Assembly: GCA_009668225.1 (NCBI GenBank)
Contig: WJYK01000004.1
Location: 248,001-312,000, forward strand
Origin: Enterobacteriaceae bacterium RIT693
GTDB lineage: Bacteria > Pseudomonadota > Gammaproteobacteria > Enterobacterales > Enterobacteriaceae
Length of the DNA stretch: 64,000 nt
Direction: 5' to 3'
A program made the translations under genes and the position numbers. How positions within the stretch are numbered: position 1 is the stretch's first letter; every line of letters starts with the position of its first letter. The notes beneath the pieces are model-generated. The model was not told where the DNA came from. It saw only the letters and a program-made list of their open reading frames with translations, and ran no database searches. This document shows, one piece after another, positions 9,377 to 20,651 of the stretch.

Positions 9377-9943
9377 TTAGTGTTTTTCGCCGATTGGCAG
9401 CACGGTGCGGCCAAACTGCTCGTTCAGCACTTCACCCATTGCGAGGTAGATAGCGCTTGCGCCACAAACCAGGCCAATCCAGCCAGCAACCTTAACGATA
9501 GCTTCGTTATCCGCCAGGTGGCCAATCGCCAGCAGGGCAAACAGCACGGTCAGGCTGGCAAACACGAACTGCAGCATGCGTGGCGCTTTCAGGGTGCCGA
9601 AGAACATGAACAGCGTGAATACGCCCCACAGGCCCAGGTACGCGCCGAGGAAGTGGCCGTTGGCCGCATCACTCAGGCCCATTTTAGGCATCAGCAGAAT
9701 CGCCACCAGCGTCAGCCAGAAAGAGCCGTAAGAGGTGAAGGCGGTTAAACCGAAAGTGTTCCCTTTTTTAAACTCCAGCAGTCCCGCGAAGATTTGCGCG
9801 ATCCCACCGTAGAAAATCCCCATCGCGAGGATAGTAACGTCAAAACCAAAAATACCTGCGTTATGCAGGTTGAGCAAAATGGTGGTCATGCCGAAGCCCA
9901 TTAAGCCCAGGGGAGCTGGATTAGCCAACTTAGTGTTGCCCAT
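9377..9943 (-). CDS. satP: Acetate/succinate:H+ symporter (GPR1/FUN34/YaaH family)
   Basis: A 188-residue membrane protein with six hydrophobic segments, the same length as E. coli SatP (YaaH), which takes up acetate and succinate with protons. The family signature NPAPLGLMGFGMTT is at residues 8-21, followed by the FYGGIAQIFAGLLEF and FGLTAFTSYGSFW stretches that line the pore. It is divergent from dnaK, with a shared 297-bp intergenic region, and converges on the MHS gene. Confidence 0.94.
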   Translation of the reverse strand: MGNTKLANPAPLGLMGFGMTTILLNLHNAGIFGFDVTILAMGIFYGGIAQIFAGLLEFKKGNTFGLTAFTSYGSFWLTLVAILLMPKMGLSDAANGHFLGAYLGLWGVFTLFMFFGTLKAPRMLQFVFASLTVLFALLAIGHLADNEAIVKVAGWIGLVCGASAIYLAMGEVLNEQFGRTVLPIGEKH

Positions 9944-10092
9944 AGTTCCTCTGAAAAATTCATCTGAAATGTAATGTCAATTAATGCCACGCAGCCGGGA
10001 GTCCGGTTGCGGGCGCGGCATAATAATCAGGCAGCACGTCGCCGTCTATGATCTGAGCGGGGGGAAAGCAGAAAATTTTTTTTCATCTGCCC

Positions 10093-10120
10093 CTTGATGG
10101 CAGGCGTTGCGACCCCATCT
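10093..10120 (+). promoter_or_regulatory. Sigma-32 heat-shock promoter P1 of dnaKJ
   Basis: CTTGAT at 10093-10098 and CCCCATCT at 10113-10120, spaced by 14 bases, match the RpoH consensus (CTTGAA, 13-17 bases, CCCCAT-T). It lies 121 bases before the dnaK ATG, as at the well-studied E. coli dnaK P1. Confidence 0.9.
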
Positions 10121-10166
10121 TGTATGCAACCGCAGTTGGCGGACCTGAAAAAAAACGCTTCGGGCA

Positions 10167-10193
10167 GTTGAAACAGATGCTTTTGCCCGCATA
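10167..10193 (+). promoter_or_regulatory. Second sigma-32-like promoter P2 of dnaKJ
   Basis: GTTGAA at 10167-10172 and CCCGCATA at 10186-10193, spaced by 13 bases, form a weaker match to the RpoH consensus nearer the gene. E. coli dnaK also has two heat-shock promoters, which supports the call. Confidence 0.6.
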
Positions 10194-10240
10194 ACAGGTT
10201 CACAACCACATGATGACGAATTTTTAGTGGAGACGTTTAG

Positions 10241-12163
10241 ATGGGTAAAATTATTGGTATCGACCTGGGGACAACCAACTCTTGTGTCGCGATTATGGAT
10301 GGTACAACTGCTCGTGTGCTGGAGAACGCCGAGGGCGACCGCACCACGCCTTCTATCATTGCTTACACTCAGGACGGCGAAATCCTGGTAGGTCAGCCGG
10401 CTAAACGTCAGGCAGTGACTAACCCGCAAAACACTCTGTTTGCGATCAAACGCCTGATTGGCCGTCGCTTCCAGGACGAAGAAGTGCAGCGTGATGAAGC
10501 CATCATGCCTTACAAAATCATCGGCGCTGACAACGGCGACGCATGGATTGACGTAAAAGGTCAGAAAATGGCACCGCCGCAGATCTCTGCTGAAGTGCTG
10601 AAGAAAATGAAGAAAACCGCGGAAGATTACCTGGGTGAGCCGGTAACCGAAGCTGTTATCACCGTACCTGCTTACTTCAACGATGCTCAGCGTCAGGCAA
10701 CGAAAGACGCCGGCCGTATCGCAGGTCTGGAAGTCAAACGTATCATCAACGAACCAACCGCTGCCGCGCTGGCTTACGGTCTGGATAAAGAAGTGGGTAA
10801 CCGCACTATCGCGGTTTACGACCTCGGTGGTGGTACCTTCGATATCTCCATTATCGAAATCGACGAAGTTGACGGTGAAAAAACCTTCGAAGTACTGGCA
10901 ACCAACGGTGATACCCACCTGGGTGGTGAAGACTTCGATAGCCGCATGATTAACTACCTCGTTGACGAGTTTAAGAAAGATCAGGGCATTGACCTGCGTA
11001 ACGATCCGCTGGCCATGCAGCGCCTGAAAGAAGCGGCAGAAAAAGCGAAAATCGAGCTTTCTTCCGCGCAGCAGACCGACGTGAACCTGCCGTACATCAC
11101 TGCAGACGCGACCGGTCCAAAACACATGAACATCAAAGTGACCCGTGCGAAACTGGAATCCCTGGTTGAAGACCTGGTAAACCGTTCTATCGAGCCGCTG
11201 AAAGTTGCACTGCAGGATGCTGGCCTGTCCGTTTCCGATATTCAGGACGTTATCCTGGTCGGCGGGCAGACGCGTATGCCAATGGTGCAGAAAAAAGTTG
11301 CCGAGTTCTTTGGTAAAGAGCCGCGTAAAGACGTTAACCCGGATGAAGCTGTTGCTATCGGTGCAGCGGTTCAGGGTGGTGTTCTGACGGGTGAAGTGAA
11401 AGACGTACTGCTGCTGGACGTTACCCCTCTGTCTCTGGGTATCGAAACCATGGGCGGCGTGATGACTGCGCTGATCAACAAAAACACCACTATTCCGACC
11501 AAGCACAGCCAGGTGTTCTCTACCGCGGAAGACAACCAGTCTGCGGTAACCATTCACGTGATTCAGGGGGAGCGTAAACGCGCCTCCGATAACAAATCAC
11601 TGGGTCAGTTCAACCTGGATGGGATCAGCCCGGCACCGCGCGGTATGCCGCAGATCGAAGTGACCTTTGATATCGATGCTGACGGTATCCTGCACGTTTC
11701 CGCGAAAGATAAAAATAGCGGTAAAGAGCAGAAGATCACCATCAAGGCTTCTTCCGGTCTGAACGAAGAAGAAATCGAGAAAATGGTACGTGATGCAGAA
11801 GCAAACGCCGAAGCTGACCGTAAGTTCGAAGAGCTGGTTCAGACCCGTAACCAGGGTGACCATCTGCTGCACAGCACCCGTAAGCAGGTTGAAGAAGCTG
11901 GTGACAAACTGCCGGCTGACGACAAAACTGCGATCGAGTCTGCGCTGACCGCGCTGGAAGCGTCTCTGAAAGGCGAAGATAAAGCGGACATCGAAGCCAA
12001 AATGCAGGCGCTGGCTCAGGTTTCTCAGAAGCTGATGGAACTGGCTCAGCAGCAGCACGCTGAGCAGCAGGCTGGCAATGCCGCAGATGCAGGCAGCGCT
12101 AACGCTGGCAAAGACGACGATGTTGTTGATGCCGAGTTCGAAGAAGTTAAAGATAAAAAATAA
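10241..12163 (+). CDS. dnaK: Hsp70 chaperone DnaK
   Basis: DnaK binds exposed hydrophobic peptides under ATP control with DnaJ and GrpE. It is 640 residues, against 638 in E. coli. The N-terminal ATPase domain (about 1-385) starts [15 protein letters not shown] and contains [11 protein letters not shown] and the [11 protein letters not shown] signature. The conserved [14 protein letters not shown] marks the linker and start of the substrate-binding domain. The lid ends in a Gln/Ala-rich tail and the terminal [15 protein letters not shown] precedes the ATG. The upstream sigma-32 promoters show heat-shock control. dnaJ follows 84 bases downstream, across a hairpin. Confidence 0.99.
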   Translation: MGKIIGIDLGTTNSCVAIMDGTTARVLENAEGDRTTPSIIAYTQDGEILVGQPAKRQAVTNPQNTLFAIKRLIGRRFQDEEVQRDEAIMPYKIIGADNGDAWIDVKGQKMAPPQISAEVLKKMKKTAEDYLGEPVTEAVITVPAYFNDAQRQATKDAGRIAGLEVKRIINEPTAAALAYGLDKEVGNRTIAVYDLGGGTFDISIIEIDEVDGEKTFEVLATNGDTHLGGEDFDSRMINYLVDEFKKDQGIDLRNDPLAMQRLKEAAEKAKIELSSAQQTDVNLPYITADATGPKHMNIKVTRAKLESLVEDLVNRSIEPLKVALQDAGLSVSDIQDVILVGGQTRMPMVQKKVAEFFGKEPRKDVNPDEAVAIGAAVQGGVLTGEVKDVLLLDVTPLSLGIETMGGVMTALINKNTTIPTKHSQVFSTAEDNQSAVTIHVIQGERKRASDNKSLGQFNLDGISPAPRGMPQIEVTFDIDADGILHVSAKDKNSGKEQKITIKASSGLNEEEIEKMVRDAEANAEADRKFEELVQTRNQGDHLLHSTRKQVEEAGDKLPADDKTAIESALTALEASLKGEDKADIEAKMQALAQVSQKLMELAQQQHAEQQAGNAADAGSANAGKDDDVVDAEFEEVKDKK

Positions 12164-12189
12164 TCGCCCTGATGCAGGGTAATTAACCG

Positions 12190-12221
12190 GCACGGGCGCG
12201 GAGTTTACTCCACGCCCGTGC
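12190..12221 (+). other. GC-rich hairpin between dnaK and dnaJ
   Basis: GCACGGGCG (12190-12198) pairs perfectly with CGCCCGTGC (12213-12221); the inner loop may pair further. No T-run follows, so it is more likely an mRNA-stability or partial-attenuation element that lowers DnaJ relative to DnaK than a full terminator. Confidence 0.6.
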
Positions 12222-12247
12222 TCGTATGTTAAGGGCAGAAAAAAGAG

Positions 12248-13381
12248 ATGGCGAAGAGAGACTATTACGAGGTTTTAGGCGTTCCGAAGTCAGCGGATGA
12301 GCGTGAAATCAAAAAAGCCTACAAGCGCCTGGCGATGAAGTTCCATCCGGACCGTAACCAGGGTGATAAAGAGGCCGAGGCGAAGTTCAAAGAGATCAAA
12401 GAAGCCTACGAGATCCTCACCGACGATCAAAAACGTGCGGCCTACGATCAGTACGGCCACGCTGCGTTTGAGCAGGGCGGTATGGGCGGCGGTGGCGGCT
12501 TTGGCGGCGGCGGTGCGGACTTCAGCGATATCTTTGGCGACGTATTTGGCGACATTTTTGGTGGCGGACGCCGTCAACGTGCGTCCCGTGGTGCGGACCT
12601 GCGCTACAACATGGACTTAACGCTTGAAGAAGCGGTTCGTGGCGTCACCAAAGAGATCCGTATCCCGACGCTGGAAGAGTGTGAGGTTTGCCACGGCAGC
12701 GGCGCGAAAAAAGGTTCTTCCCCGCAGACCTGTCCAACCTGCCACGGGCAGGGCCAGGTACAGATGCGTCAGGGTTTCTTTACCGTGCAGCAAAGCTGTC
12801 CTCATTGCCAGGGCCGCGGCACCATCATTAAAGATCCGTGCAACAGCTGCCACGGCCACGGTCGCGTAGAGAAAACCAAAACGCTGTCGGTAAAAATCCC
12901 GGCTGGCGTGGACACCGGCGACCGTATTCGTCTTTCTGGCGAAGGTGAAGCGGGTGAACACGGCGCACCATCAGGCGATCTGTACGTTCAGGTTCAGGTG
13001 AAACAGCACCCAATCTTTGAGCGTGAAGGTAATAACCTGTACTGCGAAGTGCCGATCAACTTTGCGATGGCCGCGCTGGGTGGGGAAATTGAAGTCCCTA
13101 CGCTTGATGGCCGCGTTAAGCTGAAGGTGCCGAATGAGACACAAACCGGCAAGCTGTTCAGAATGCGTGGTAAAGGTGTGAAATCGGTACGCGGTGGTGC
13201 TCAGGGCGATCTGCTGTGCCGCGTTGTCGTCGAGACACCGGTTAGCCTGAACGAAAAACAGAAAAAGCTGCTTCGTGATTTAGAAGAGAGCTTCGGTGGG
13301 CCTACGGGGGCTAATAACAGCCCGCGTTCTAAGAGTTTCTTCGACGGCGTGAAGAAATTCTTTGACGATTTGACCCGCTGA
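12248..13381 (+). CDS. dnaJ: Hsp40 co-chaperone DnaJ
   Basis: DnaJ delivers unfolded clients to DnaK and stimulates its ATPase. It has 377 residues, one more than E. coli. The J domain (1-70) has the HPD triad at residues 33-35. A Gly/Phe-rich linker follows (about 76-105). Four zinc-binding repeats are intact: [24 protein letters not shown] and CNSCHGHG. The C-terminal substrate-binding domains complete it. It is the second gene of the heat-shock operon and is closed by a strong terminator. Confidence 0.99.
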   Translation: MAKRDYYEVLGVPKSADEREIKKAYKRLAMKFHPDRNQGDKEAEAKFKEIKEAYEILTDDQKRAAYDQYGHAAFEQGGMGGGGGFGGGGADFSDIFGDVFGDIFGGGRRQRASRGADLRYNMDLTLEEAVRGVTKEIRIPTLEECEVCHGSGAKKGSSPQTCPTCHGQGQVQMRQGFFTVQQSCPHCQGRGTIIKDPCNSCHGHGRVEKTKTLSVKIPAGVDTGDRIRLSGEGEAGEHGAPSGDLYVQVQVKQHPIFEREGNNLYCEVPINFAMAALGGEIEVPTLDGRVKLKVPNETQTGKLFRMRGKGVKSVRGGAQGDLLCRVVVETPVSLNEKQKKLLRDLEESFGGPTGANNSPRSKSFFDGVKKFFDDLTR

Positions 13382-13402
13382 TTTCTTCCGGCTCCAATGT
13401 CG

Positions 13403-13440
13403 AAAAAACCTGAACTGCTTCATTCGGTTCAGGTTTTTTT
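13403..13440 (+). terminator. Rho-independent terminator of dnaKJ
   Basis: CCTGAAC (13409-13415) pairs with GTTCAGG (13427-13433), extended by six A against the following seven or more T. Confidence 0.88.
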
Positions 13441-13577
13441 ATGTCGTCTATAAATGCTCGGTTTTTACGATCTATTATTGCCATATAAGCTGATTTTATC
13501 GATGTATCATTGTCGCTATGCTGGCTACCATAATAGTGTTCAGGATGAATTGGCTGCTTAGATAACTGGGTGAAATA

Positions 13578-14750
13578 ATGACTAAAAATCTGCAACGTTT
13601 TTTTCAAAATGATGCCGCAGGCGGTATTTTTTTGATTGTTGCCGCCGCGCTGGCGATGTTACTTGCCAATATGGGCTCGACCAGCGGTGGCTACGAGGCT
13701 TTCCTTGCCACGCCTGTTGAGGTGCGAATAGGGCCGCTGGATATCAGTAAAAATCTGCTGCTGTGGGTCAACGACGCCCTGATGGCGATTTTCTTTCTGA
13801 TGATTGGCCTGGAGGTGAAGCGGGAAATGGTTATCGGTTCATTAGCCGATCGCCGTCAGGCTGCGTTTCCCGTCATTGCCGCTCTGGGCGGGATGGTGGT
13901 TCCGGCCCTACTGTATCTGGCTTTTAACTATGCCGATCCGGTAACGCGTGAAGGTTGGGCTATTCCGGCAGCAACCGACATCGCGTTTGCTTTAGGGATC
14001 CTGGCGCTGCTGGGCAACCGCGTTCCGCTGGCGCTGAAGGTCTTCCTGATGGCGCTGGCGATTATCGATGACCTCGGGGCAATTGTGATTATCGCGCTGT
14101 TTTATACCCACGATCTCTCGATGATGTCGTTGGGCGTTGCGGCGGCGGCGATTGTTGCTCTGGCATTACTGAACCTGTTTAACGTCCGTCGAACCGGCGT
14201 CTATATACTGGTTGGCATAATACTTTGGACGGCGGTATTAAAATCAGGCGTGCATGCCACACTTGCCGGTGTGATTATTGGCTTCTTCATCCCGCTAAAA
14301 GAGCATAAAGGGCGCTCGCCCGCTCAGGAGCTGGAGCACGTGCTGCATCCCTGGGTTGCTTTCCTGATCCTGCCGCTGTTTGCTTTTGCCAACGCCGGGG
14401 TTTCACTAAACGGGGTGACGCTGCAGGGGCTGACATCTCTGCTACCGCTTGGCATTATTGCCGGGTTGTTTATCGGTAAGCCGCTGGGCATTAGTCTGTT
14501 CTGCTGGCTGGCGCTTAAGTTTAAGTTTGCCTCGCTGCCGGAGGGCACAAGCTTCAGGGATATTATGGCGGTGGGCGTGCTGTGCGGCATTGGTTTTACG
14601 ATGTCGATTTTCATCGCCTCGCTGGCATTTGGCGACGTGGATGCCGAGCTGATTACCTGGGCGAAGCTGGGGATTTTGCTGGGGTCGTTACTTTCAGCTG
14701 TCGTAGGTTTTACCATGCTAAAAGCACGGTTGCCTAAGGCGACTTCATGA
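13578..14750 (+). CDS. nhaA: Na+/H+ antiporter NhaA
   Basis: NhaA exports Na+ (or Li+) for two protons and is the main sodium/pH homeostasis antiporter of enterobacteria. It has 390 residues and about 12 membrane helices. The ion-binding aspartate pair is seen at 164-165 (AIIDDLGAI), matching Asp163/Asp164 of E. coli with a one-residue shift. The unwound-helix motif [10 protein letters not shown] is at 131-140. The C-terminal [16 protein letters not shown] is conserved. The mokC/hokC/sokC locus that precedes nhaA in E. coli is absent; only the dnaJ terminator and a 140-bp AT-rich leader lie upstream. nhaR follows in the same direction. Confidence 0.97.
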   Translation: MTKNLQRFFQNDAAGGIFLIVAAALAMLLANMGSTSGGYEAFLATPVEVRIGPLDISKNLLLWVNDALMAIFFLMIGLEVKREMVIGSLADRRQAAFPVIAALGGMVVPALLYLAFNYADPVTREGWAIPAATDIAFALGILALLGNRVPLALKVFLMALAIIDDLGAIVIIALFYTHDLSMMSLGVAAAAIVALALLNLFNVRRTGVYILVGIILWTAVLKSGVHATLAGVIIGFFIPLKEHKGRSPAQELEHVLHPWVAFLILPLFAFANAGVSLNGVTLQGLTSLLPLGIIAGLFIGKPLGISLFCWLALKFKFASLPEGTSFRDIMAVGVLCGIGFTMSIFIASLAFGDVDAELITWAKLGILLGSLLSAVVGFTMLKARLPKATS

Positions 14751-14763
14751 CGGTACTGGTAAA

Positions 14764-14785
14764 CGGGTCATCGTCTGATGACCCG
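14764..14785 (+). other. Tetraloop hairpin between nhaA and nhaR
   Basis: CGGGTCATC (14764-14772), loop GTCT, GATGACCCG (14777-14785): a perfect 9-bp stem 13 bases after the nhaA stop and 31 before the nhaR start. There is no T-run, so it may modulate read-through or mRNA stability. Confidence 0.6.
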
Positions 14786-14816
14786 ATAATGGATTAACTC
14801 TCAGGGAGTGAAGGGC

Positions 14817-15710
14817 ATGTCCCATATTAATTACAACCATCTTTATTATTTCTGGCACGTCTGCAAAGAGGGGTCAGTCGTCGGTGCTGCCGAAGCGTTG
14901 TTCCTGACTCCGCAAACGATCACCGGGCAAATTAAAGCGCTTGAAGAGCGCCTGCAGGGGAAATTATTTCGCCGTCAGGGAAGGGGGCTTGTGCCTTCAG
15001 AGCTGGGGCAGCTTGTCTTTCGCTACGCCGACAGAATGTTTACCTTAAGCCAGGAAATGCTGGATATCGTTAACTACCGTAAAGAGGCGAATATTCTGTT
15101 TGATGTTGGCGTCGCGGATGCGTTATCCAAGCGCCTGGTGAGCGGCGTGCTGGACGCGGCAGTGGTTGAAGATGAGCAAATTCACTTGCGCTGTTTTGAA
15201 TCGACCCATGAAATGCTGCTCGAGCAGTTGAGCCAGCATAAGCTGGATATGATCATTTCAGATTGCCCGATTGATTCTACCCAGCAAGAGGGGTTGTTTT
15301 CAGTGAAGCTTGGCGAGTGCGGTATCAGCTTCTGGTGCAAGGGGCCTGCGCCGGAACAACCTTTTCCGGCCTGTCTTGAAACCCGTCGTTTGCTTATTCC
15401 CGGGCGCCGTTCAATGCTGGGGCGTAAGTTGCTTAACTGGATTAACATTCAGGGGCTGAAGATTGAGATATTGGGCGAGTTTGATGATGCCGCCCTGATG
15501 AAAGCGTTTGGCGCAGCGCACAACGCTATCTTTGTGGCTCCCACGCTGTATGCGCAGGATATCTATAACGATGATGATATCGTCGAGGTCGGCAGAATGG
15601 ATAGCGTTCTGGAGGAGTATCATGCGATTTTCGCTGAACGCATGATCCAGCATCCTGCGGTGCAGCGGATCTGCAGCAAGGACTATTCGGCGTTGTTTAA
15701 GGTGGACTGA
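14817..15710 (+). CDS. nhaR: LysR-type activator of nhaA, NhaR
   Basis: NhaR activates nhaA in response to Na+ and in E. coli also regulates pgaABCD and osmC. The winged-helix domain is at the N-terminus ([25 protein letters not shown], a split motif, then [21 protein letters not shown]). The effector domain contains [14 protein letters not shown] and [17 protein letters not shown] place the start at the ATG at 14817 because AGGGAG ends eight bases upstream; a GTG three codons earlier overlaps that ribosome-binding site. The protein is then 297 residues, close to 301 in E. coli. It follows nhaA and ends at a bidirectional terminator. Confidence 0.95.
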   Translation: MSHINYNHLYYFWHVCKEGSVVGAAEALFLTPQTITGQIKALEERLQGKLFRRQGRGLVPSELGQLVFRYADRMFTLSQEMLDIVNYRKEANILFDVGVADALSKRLVSGVLDAAVVEDEQIHLRCFESTHEMLLEQLSQHKLDMIISDCPIDSTQQEGLFSVKLGECGISFWCKGPAPEQPFPACLETRRLLIPGRRSMLGRKLLNWINIQGLKIEILGEFDDAALMKAFGAAHNAIFVAPTLYAQDIYNDDDIVEVGRMDSVLEEYHAIFAERMIQHPAVQRICSKDYSALFKVD

Positions 15711-15721
15711 ATTGCAGAGAT

Positions 15722-15749
15722 AAAAAAACCGGCGTTAGCCGGTTTTTTT
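15722..15749. terminator. Bidirectional terminator between nhaR and rpsT
   Basis: A 12-bp stem (seven A then CCGGC; GCCGG then seven T) with loop GTTA. A-run and T-run on opposite sides let it end both nhaR (+) and rpsT (-). Confidence 0.92.
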
Positions 15750-15773
15750 ATCAAAGCGACAGCAAACGAGCGA

Positions 15774-16058
<285 letters not shown>

Positions 16059-16084
16059 CTATGTGGACAATTCAAAGGCCGAGG

Positions 16085-16113
16085 AATATGCCCCGTTAGC
16101 CTTCTTTTGTCAA
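16085..16113 (-). promoter_or_regulatory. rpsT promoter (P2-like)
   Basis: On the minus strand, TTGACA (top-strand 16108-16113) and CATATT (16085-16090) are 17 bases apart. This is a perfect -35 upstream of the rpsT leader, and resembles E. coli rpsT P2. A second TAGAAT (top strand 16173-16178) further upstream could be the -10 of a P1, but I see no good -35 for it. Confidence 0.75.
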
Positions 16114-16305
16114 TGGATTTGTGCAAATAAGCGTCGTTAAATTTCCGACACCTCTTACGTGTGATGGCGCGGATTCTACCAGCATCGGGCTTGGGAATAC
16201 AGTCTTTCGCATCAAAATTCGTCAAGACAAATACGAGGTGGGTGCAAAGCCCTTCCCAGCACAATGAATTCATTCAAGCTTTACGTTAAAGGCGGCAATC
16301 GCCGG

Positions 16306-16334
16306 TTAACCTTAATCGCGGTAGTTGGTATAAT
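16306..16334 (+). promoter_or_regulatory. Sigma-70 promoter for ribF-ileS operon
   Basis: TTAACC at 16306-16311 and a perfect TATAAT at 16329-16334, 17 bases apart, end 29 bases before the ribF start. The rest of the 326-base rpsT-ribF gap holds only the rpsT promoter region; the E. coli gene yaaY is not found here. Confidence 0.65.
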
Positions 16335-16363
16335 CCGCCAATTTCCACTGTTTTGAGCCAGCC

Positions 16364-17296
16364 ATGAAGCTGATACGCGGTATACATAATCTGCGCCGGG
16401 AGCACCACGGGTGTGTACTCACCATTGGTAATTTCGATGGCGTGCATCGTGGCCATCAGGCGCTGTTGAAGGGCCTGTGTGAAGAGGGGCGTGCGCGCAA
16501 CCTCCCGGTAATGATCATGATTTTCGAGCCCCAACCGCTCGAATTGTTTGCACCGGAAAAAGCGCCAGCCCGCCTGACTCGTCTACGAGAAAAACTGCGC
16601 TATCTGGCCGAGTGCGGCGTGGACTATGTTCTGTGTGTGCGCTTTGACCGTCGTTTCGCCGCGCTAAGTGCGCAAAATTTTGTTAGCGACCTGTTGGTCG
16701 ACCGCCTTGGGGTGAAATTCCTCGCGGTGGGTGATGATTTCCGCTTTGGTGCTGGTCGCCAGGGGGATTTCTTGTTATTACAGAAGGCTGGCTGCGAATA
16801 CGGTTTTGATATCACCAGCACCCAAACGTTTTGCGAGGGGGGTGTCCGTATTAGCAGTACAGCGGTACGCCAGGCGCTGGCCGATGACGATCTACAGCAG
16901 GCCGAAAGCCTGTTGGGGCATCCGTTCATGATCTCCGGTCGCGTAGTGCACGGCGATGAGCTGGGCCGCACTATTGGCTTCCCGACGGCGAACCTGCCGC
17001 TGCGCCGCCATGTCTCCCCGGTCAAAGGGGTTTATGCGGTTGAAGTCTCAGGCCTCGGTGAAAAGCCGATTGCTGGCGTGGCAAACATTGGCACTCGCCC
17101 TACGGTGGCGGGCATACGCCAGCAGCTTGAAGTCCATCTTTTGGATGTTGTAATGGACCTTTATGGTCGCCATATAGAAGTAGTGCTGCGTAAAAAGATA
17201 CGTAATGAGCAGCGATTTGCTTCACTCGATGAGCTGAAGGCGCAAATCGCCAGAGATGTGGTATCAGCCCGAGAATTTTTTGAGTCAAATGCCTGA
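16364..17296 (+). CDS. ribF: Bifunctional riboflavin kinase / FAD synthetase
   Basis: RibF phosphorylates riboflavin to FMN and adenylylates FMN to FAD. It has 310 residues. The N-terminal FMN adenylyltransferase domain has the nucleotidyltransferase motif NFDGVHRGHQ (near residues 23-32) and VGDDFRFGAGR. The C-terminal riboflavin kinase domain has HGDELGRTIGFPTANL and the KGVYAV strand. ileS begins 32 bases after the stop, and ribF-ileS-lspA-fkpB-ispH form a tight operon as in E. coli. Confidence 0.97.
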   Translation: MKLIRGIHNLRREHHGCVLTIGNFDGVHRGHQALLKGLCEEGRARNLPVMIMIFEPQPLELFAPEKAPARLTRLREKLRYLAECGVDYVLCVRFDRRFAALSAQNFVSDLLVDRLGVKFLAVGDDFRFGAGRQGDFLLLQKAGCEYGFDITSTQTFCEGGVRISSTAVRQALADDDLQQAESLLGHPFMISGRVVHGDELGRTIGFPTANLPLRRHVSPVKGVYAVEVSGLGEKPIAGVANIGTRPTVAGIRQQLEVHLLDVVMDLYGRHIEVVLRKKIRNEQRFASLDELKAQIARDVVSAREFFESNA

Positions 17297-17328
17297 AAGG
17301 CTAACCGAAATACGGAACCGAGAATCTA

Positions 17329-20145
17329 ATGAGTGACTTTAAATCTACCCTAAATTTGCCTGAAACAGGGTTCCCGATGCGCGGCGATTTAGCCAAGCGC
17401 GAACCGGGTATGCTGGCGCGTTGGAATGATGACGATCTGTACGGCATCATCCGTAATGCGAAGAAGGGCAAAAAATCCTTTATTTTGCATGATGGCCCTC
17501 CTTATGCGAACGGTAGCATTCACATTGGTCACTCAGTTAACAAGATTCTGAAAGATATTATTATCAAGTCCAAAGGGCTGGCCGGCTTCGATTCCCCGTA
17601 TGTTCCGGGCTGGGACTGCCACGGTCTGCCGATTGAACTGAAAGTTGAGCAACTGATCGGCAAACCTGGTGAGAAAGTGTCTGCCGCCGAGTTCCGTGCC
17701 GCGTGCCGCAAATATGCCGCCGAGCAGGTGGATGGCCAGCGCGAAGACTTTATCCGTCTGGGCGTGCTGGGCGACTGGTCTCGTCCATACCTGACCATGG
17801 ACTTCAATACCGAAGCCAACATCATTCGTGCGCTGGGTAAAATCATCGGTAACGGCCACCTGCATAAAGGGGCTAAACCGGTTCACTGGTGCGTTGACTG
17901 CCGCTCTGCGCTGGCAGAAGCGGAAGTCGAGTACTACGACAAAACGTCCCCGTCTATCGACGTGACGTTCAACGCCGTGGATGTTGATGCGGTAAACGCT
18001 AAATTTGGTGCTTCAGCCGTCAATGGCCCGGTCTCCCTGCTTATCTGGACCACCACGCCGTGGACATTACCGGCTAACCGCGCTATCTCCCTGGGCGCGG
18101 AGTTCGACTACGTGCTGGTGCAGATTGAAGGCCAGGCGCTGATCGTGGCGAAAGATCTGCTGGAGAGCGTGCTGAAGCGTGCTGCCATCACCGATTACCA
18201 GATCCTCGGTACCGTGAAAGGTGCTGAACTTGAGCTGCTGCGCTTCAAACATCCGTTCATGGGCTTTGACGTCCCGGCAATCCTTGGCGATCACGTCACG
18301 CTGGATGCGGGTACCGGCGCGGTACATACCGCCGGTGGCCATGGCCCGGACGACTACACCATCAGCCAGAAATACGGTCTGGAAATTGCTAACCCGGTTG
18401 GCCCGGACGGCAGCTATCTGCCGGGCACCTACGAAGGCCTCGACGGCGTTCAGGTGTTCAAGGCTAACGACCTGATCGTCAACATCCTGCGTGATAAAGG
18501 CGCTCTGCTGCACGTTGAAAAACTGCTGCACAGCTACCCACACTGCTGGCGCCACAAAACGCCCATCATCTTCCGTGCCACCCCGCAATGGTTTATCAGC
18601 ATGGATCAGAAAGGCCTGCGCGCGCAGTCTCTGAAAGAGATCAAAGGCGTGCAGTGGATCCCTGACTGGGGCCAGGCACGTATCGAATCTATGGTAGCGA
18701 ATCGCCCTGACTGGTGTATCTCGCGTCAGCGTACCTGGGGCGTGCCGATGTCTCTGTTCGTACATAAAGAGACTGAAGAGCTGCACCCACGTTCGCTTGA
18801 GCTGATGGAAGAAGTGGCTAAGCGCGTTGAACAGGACGGCATCCAGGCGTGGTGGGATCTCGACCCGCGCGACATCATGGGCGACGACGCCGACAGCTAC
18901 GTGAAAGTGCCTGATACCCTGGACGTGTGGTTCGACTCCGGGTCAACCAATTACTCCGTGGTCGACGCGCGCCCTGAGTTTAACGGCCATTCTGCGGATA
19001 TGTACCTGGAAGGCTCCGATCAGCACCGCGGCTGGTTTATGTCCTCCCTGATGATCTCCACGGCAATGAAAGGCAAAGCGCCTTACCGCCAGGTACTGAC
19101 CCACGGCTTCACCGTTGATGGTCAGGGCCGTAAAATGTCCAAGTCCATCGGCAACACCGTTAGCCCGCAGGACGTGATGAACAAGCTCGGTGCGGACATT
19201 CTGCGTCTGTGGGTGGCGTCTACCGACTACACCGGTGAAATGGCAGTTTCTGACGAGATTCTGAAACGTTCCGCTGACGCTTATCGTCGTATCCGTAACA
19301 CCGCGCGCTTCTTGCTGGCAAACCTGAATGGCTTCAATCCAGAAACCGATATGGTGAAACCGGAAGAGATGGTGGTGCTGGATCGCTGGGCCGTTGGCTG
19401 TGCGCAAGAAGCGCAGGCGGATATCATCGCCTCTTACGAAAACTACGATTTCCACGAAGTTGTGCAGCGTCTGATGCGCTTCTGTTCCGTGGAAATGGGC
19501 TCGTTCTACCTCGACATCATTAAAGACCGCCAGTATACCGCGAAAGCGGACAGCGTTGCGCGTCGCAGCTGCCAGACCGCGTTGTATCACATCTCTGAGG
19601 CGCTGGTGCGCTGGATGGCGCCGATCATGTCCTTCACCGCCGACGAAATCTGGGGCTACCTGCCGGGTTCTCGCGAGAAATATGTGTTCACCGGTGAATG
19701 GTACGAAGGTCTGTTTGGCCTGGCGGAAAGCGAAGCGATGAACGGTGAGTTCTGGGACACCCTGCTGACCGTGCGTGGCGAAGTGAACAAAGTCATTGAG
19801 CAAGCCCGTGCTGATAAGCGTATCGGTGGCTCTCTGGAAGCGGCAGTGACGCTGTATGCCGACAATGCGCTGGCGACTAAGCTGAACAGTCTGAGCGATG
19901 AATTGCGATTTGTCCTGTTGACCTCCGGTGCTGCGGTTGCCGATTATGCGCAGGCGAGCGAAGACGCTCAGCAGAGCGAAATCCTCAAGGGGTTGAAAGT
20001 GGCTTTGCGTAAAGCCGACGGTGAGAAGTGCCCGCGCTGCTGGCATTACACTACCGATATCGGTCAGGTAGCGGAACACGCAGAAATCTGCGGCCGCTGT
20101 GTCAGCAACGTAGCCGGTGACGGCGAACAACGTAAGTTTGCTTGA
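17329..20145 (+). CDS. ileS: Isoleucyl-tRNA synthetase
   Basis: IleS charges tRNA-Ile and edits mischarged valine. It has 938 residues, the same as E. coli. The class I signatures are intact: HIGH at about 65-68 ([12 protein letters not shown]) and KMSKS at about 602-606 (GRKMSKSIG). The CP1 editing domain contains [11 protein letters not shown] and [11 protein letters not shown]. The C-terminal zinc site CPRCW...CGRC is complete, typical of the bacterial pseudomonic-acid-sensitive type. The stop codon overlaps the lspA start by one base (TGATG), which indicates translational coupling. Confidence 0.99.
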   Translation: MSDFKSTLNLPETGFPMRGDLAKREPGMLARWNDDDLYGIIRNAKKGKKSFILHDGPPYANGSIHIGHSVNKILKDIIIKSKGLAGFDSPYVPGWDCHGLPIELKVEQLIGKPGEKVSAAEFRAACRKYAAEQVDGQREDFIRLGVLGDWSRPYLTMDFNTEANIIRALGKIIGNGHLHKGAKPVHWCVDCRSALAEAEVEYYDKTSPSIDVTFNAVDVDAVNAKFGASAVNGPVSLLIWTTTPWTLPANRAISLGAEFDYVLVQIEGQALIVAKDLLESVLKRAAITDYQILGTVKGAELELLRFKHPFMGFDVPAILGDHVTLDAGTGAVHTAGGHGPDDYTISQKYGLEIANPVGPDGSYLPGTYEGLDGVQVFKANDLIVNILRDKGALLHVEKLLHSYPHCWRHKTPIIFRATPQWFISMDQKGLRAQSLKEIKGVQWIPDWGQARIESMVANRPDWCISRQRTWGVPMSLFVHKETEELHPRSLELMEEVAKRVEQDGIQAWWDLDPRDIMGDDADSYVKVPDTLDVWFDSGSTNYSVVDARPEFNGHSADMYLEGSDQHRGWFMSSLMISTAMKGKAPYRQVLTHGFTVDGQGRKMSKSIGNTVSPQDVMNKLGADILRLWVASTDYTGEMAVSDEILKRSADAYRRIRNTARFLLANLNGFNPETDMVKPEEMVVLDRWAVGCAQEAQADIIASYENYDFHEVVQRLMRFCSVEMGSFYLDIIKDRQYTAKADSVARRSCQTALYHISEALVRWMAPIMSFTADEIWGYLPGSREKYVFTGEWYEGLFGLAESEAMNGEFWDTLLTVRGEVNKVIEQARADKRIGGSLEAAVTLYADNALATKLNSLSDELRFVLLTSGAAVADYAQASEDAQQSEILKGLKVALRKADGEKCPRCWHYTTDIGQVAEHAEICGRCVSNVAGDGEQRKFA

Positions 20146-20648
20146 TGAAACCCATTTTCTCTACCGGATTGCGCTGGCTGTGGCTGGTGGTGGTCGTTCT
20201 GATTGTGGATCTGGGCAGTAAATATCTGATCCTCCAGCACTTCATGCTGGGGGATACGGTGTCACTGTTCCCGTCCCTGAATTTGCACTACGCCCGTAAC
20301 TATGGCGCGGCATTTAGCTTCCTGGCCGACAAAGGCGGCTGGCAGCGCTGGTTCTTCGCGGGTATCGCTATCGGTATCTGCGTGGCGCTGGTGTGGATGA
20401 TGTATCGCGCTAAGGCGAGTCAGAAGCTGAATAACATCGCCTATGCGTTAATCATTGGCGGTGCGCTCGGCAATCTGTTCGATCGCTTGTGGCACGGCTT
20501 TGTCGTCGACATGATCGATTTCTACGTTGGCGACTGGCACTTTGCCACCTTCAATCTGGCCGATACCGCAATCTGTATCGGCGCGGCGCTGATTGTGCTG
20601 GAGGGTTTCTTTGTCTCCTCCGATAAGCCCGCAAAGCAAAAAGGGTAA
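20145..20648 (+). CDS. lspA: Lipoprotein signal peptidase (signal peptidase II)
   Basis: LspA cleaves the signal peptide of diacylated prolipoproteins in the inner membrane and is the target of globomycin. The 167-residue protein has four membrane segments. The catalytic aspartates sit in the conserved VVDMIDFYV and [10 protein letters not shown] motifs, and the NYGAAFSF and [11 protein letters not shown] signatures are present. I place the start at the ATG that overlaps the ileS stop; a TTG one codon earlier is less likely. fkpB follows after three bases. Confidence 0.96.
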   Translation: MKPIFSTGLRWLWLVVVVLIVDLGSKYLILQHFMLGDTVSLFPSLNLHYARNYGAAFSFLADKGGWQRWFFAGIAIGICVALVWMMYRAKASQKLNNIAYALIIGGALGNLFDRLWHGFVVDMIDFYVGDWHFATFNLADTAICIGAALIVLEGFFVSSDKPAKQKG

Positions 20649-20651
20649 CCC

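Noticed and set aside
10046-11557. 503-residue frame antisense to dnaK
   Set aside because: It is a shadow of highly codon-biased dnaK; the protein is Phe/Gln/Arg-rich, matches no family I know, and crosses the dnaK heat-shock promoters.
13329-13607. 92-residue minus-strand frame between dnaJ and nhaA
   Set aside because: It reads through the dnaJ terminator and into both genes; it does not resemble MokC/HokC.
18943-20130. 395-residue frame antisense to ileS
   Set aside because: Same reason: opposite a strongly biased essential gene, with no motif or ribosome-binding site.
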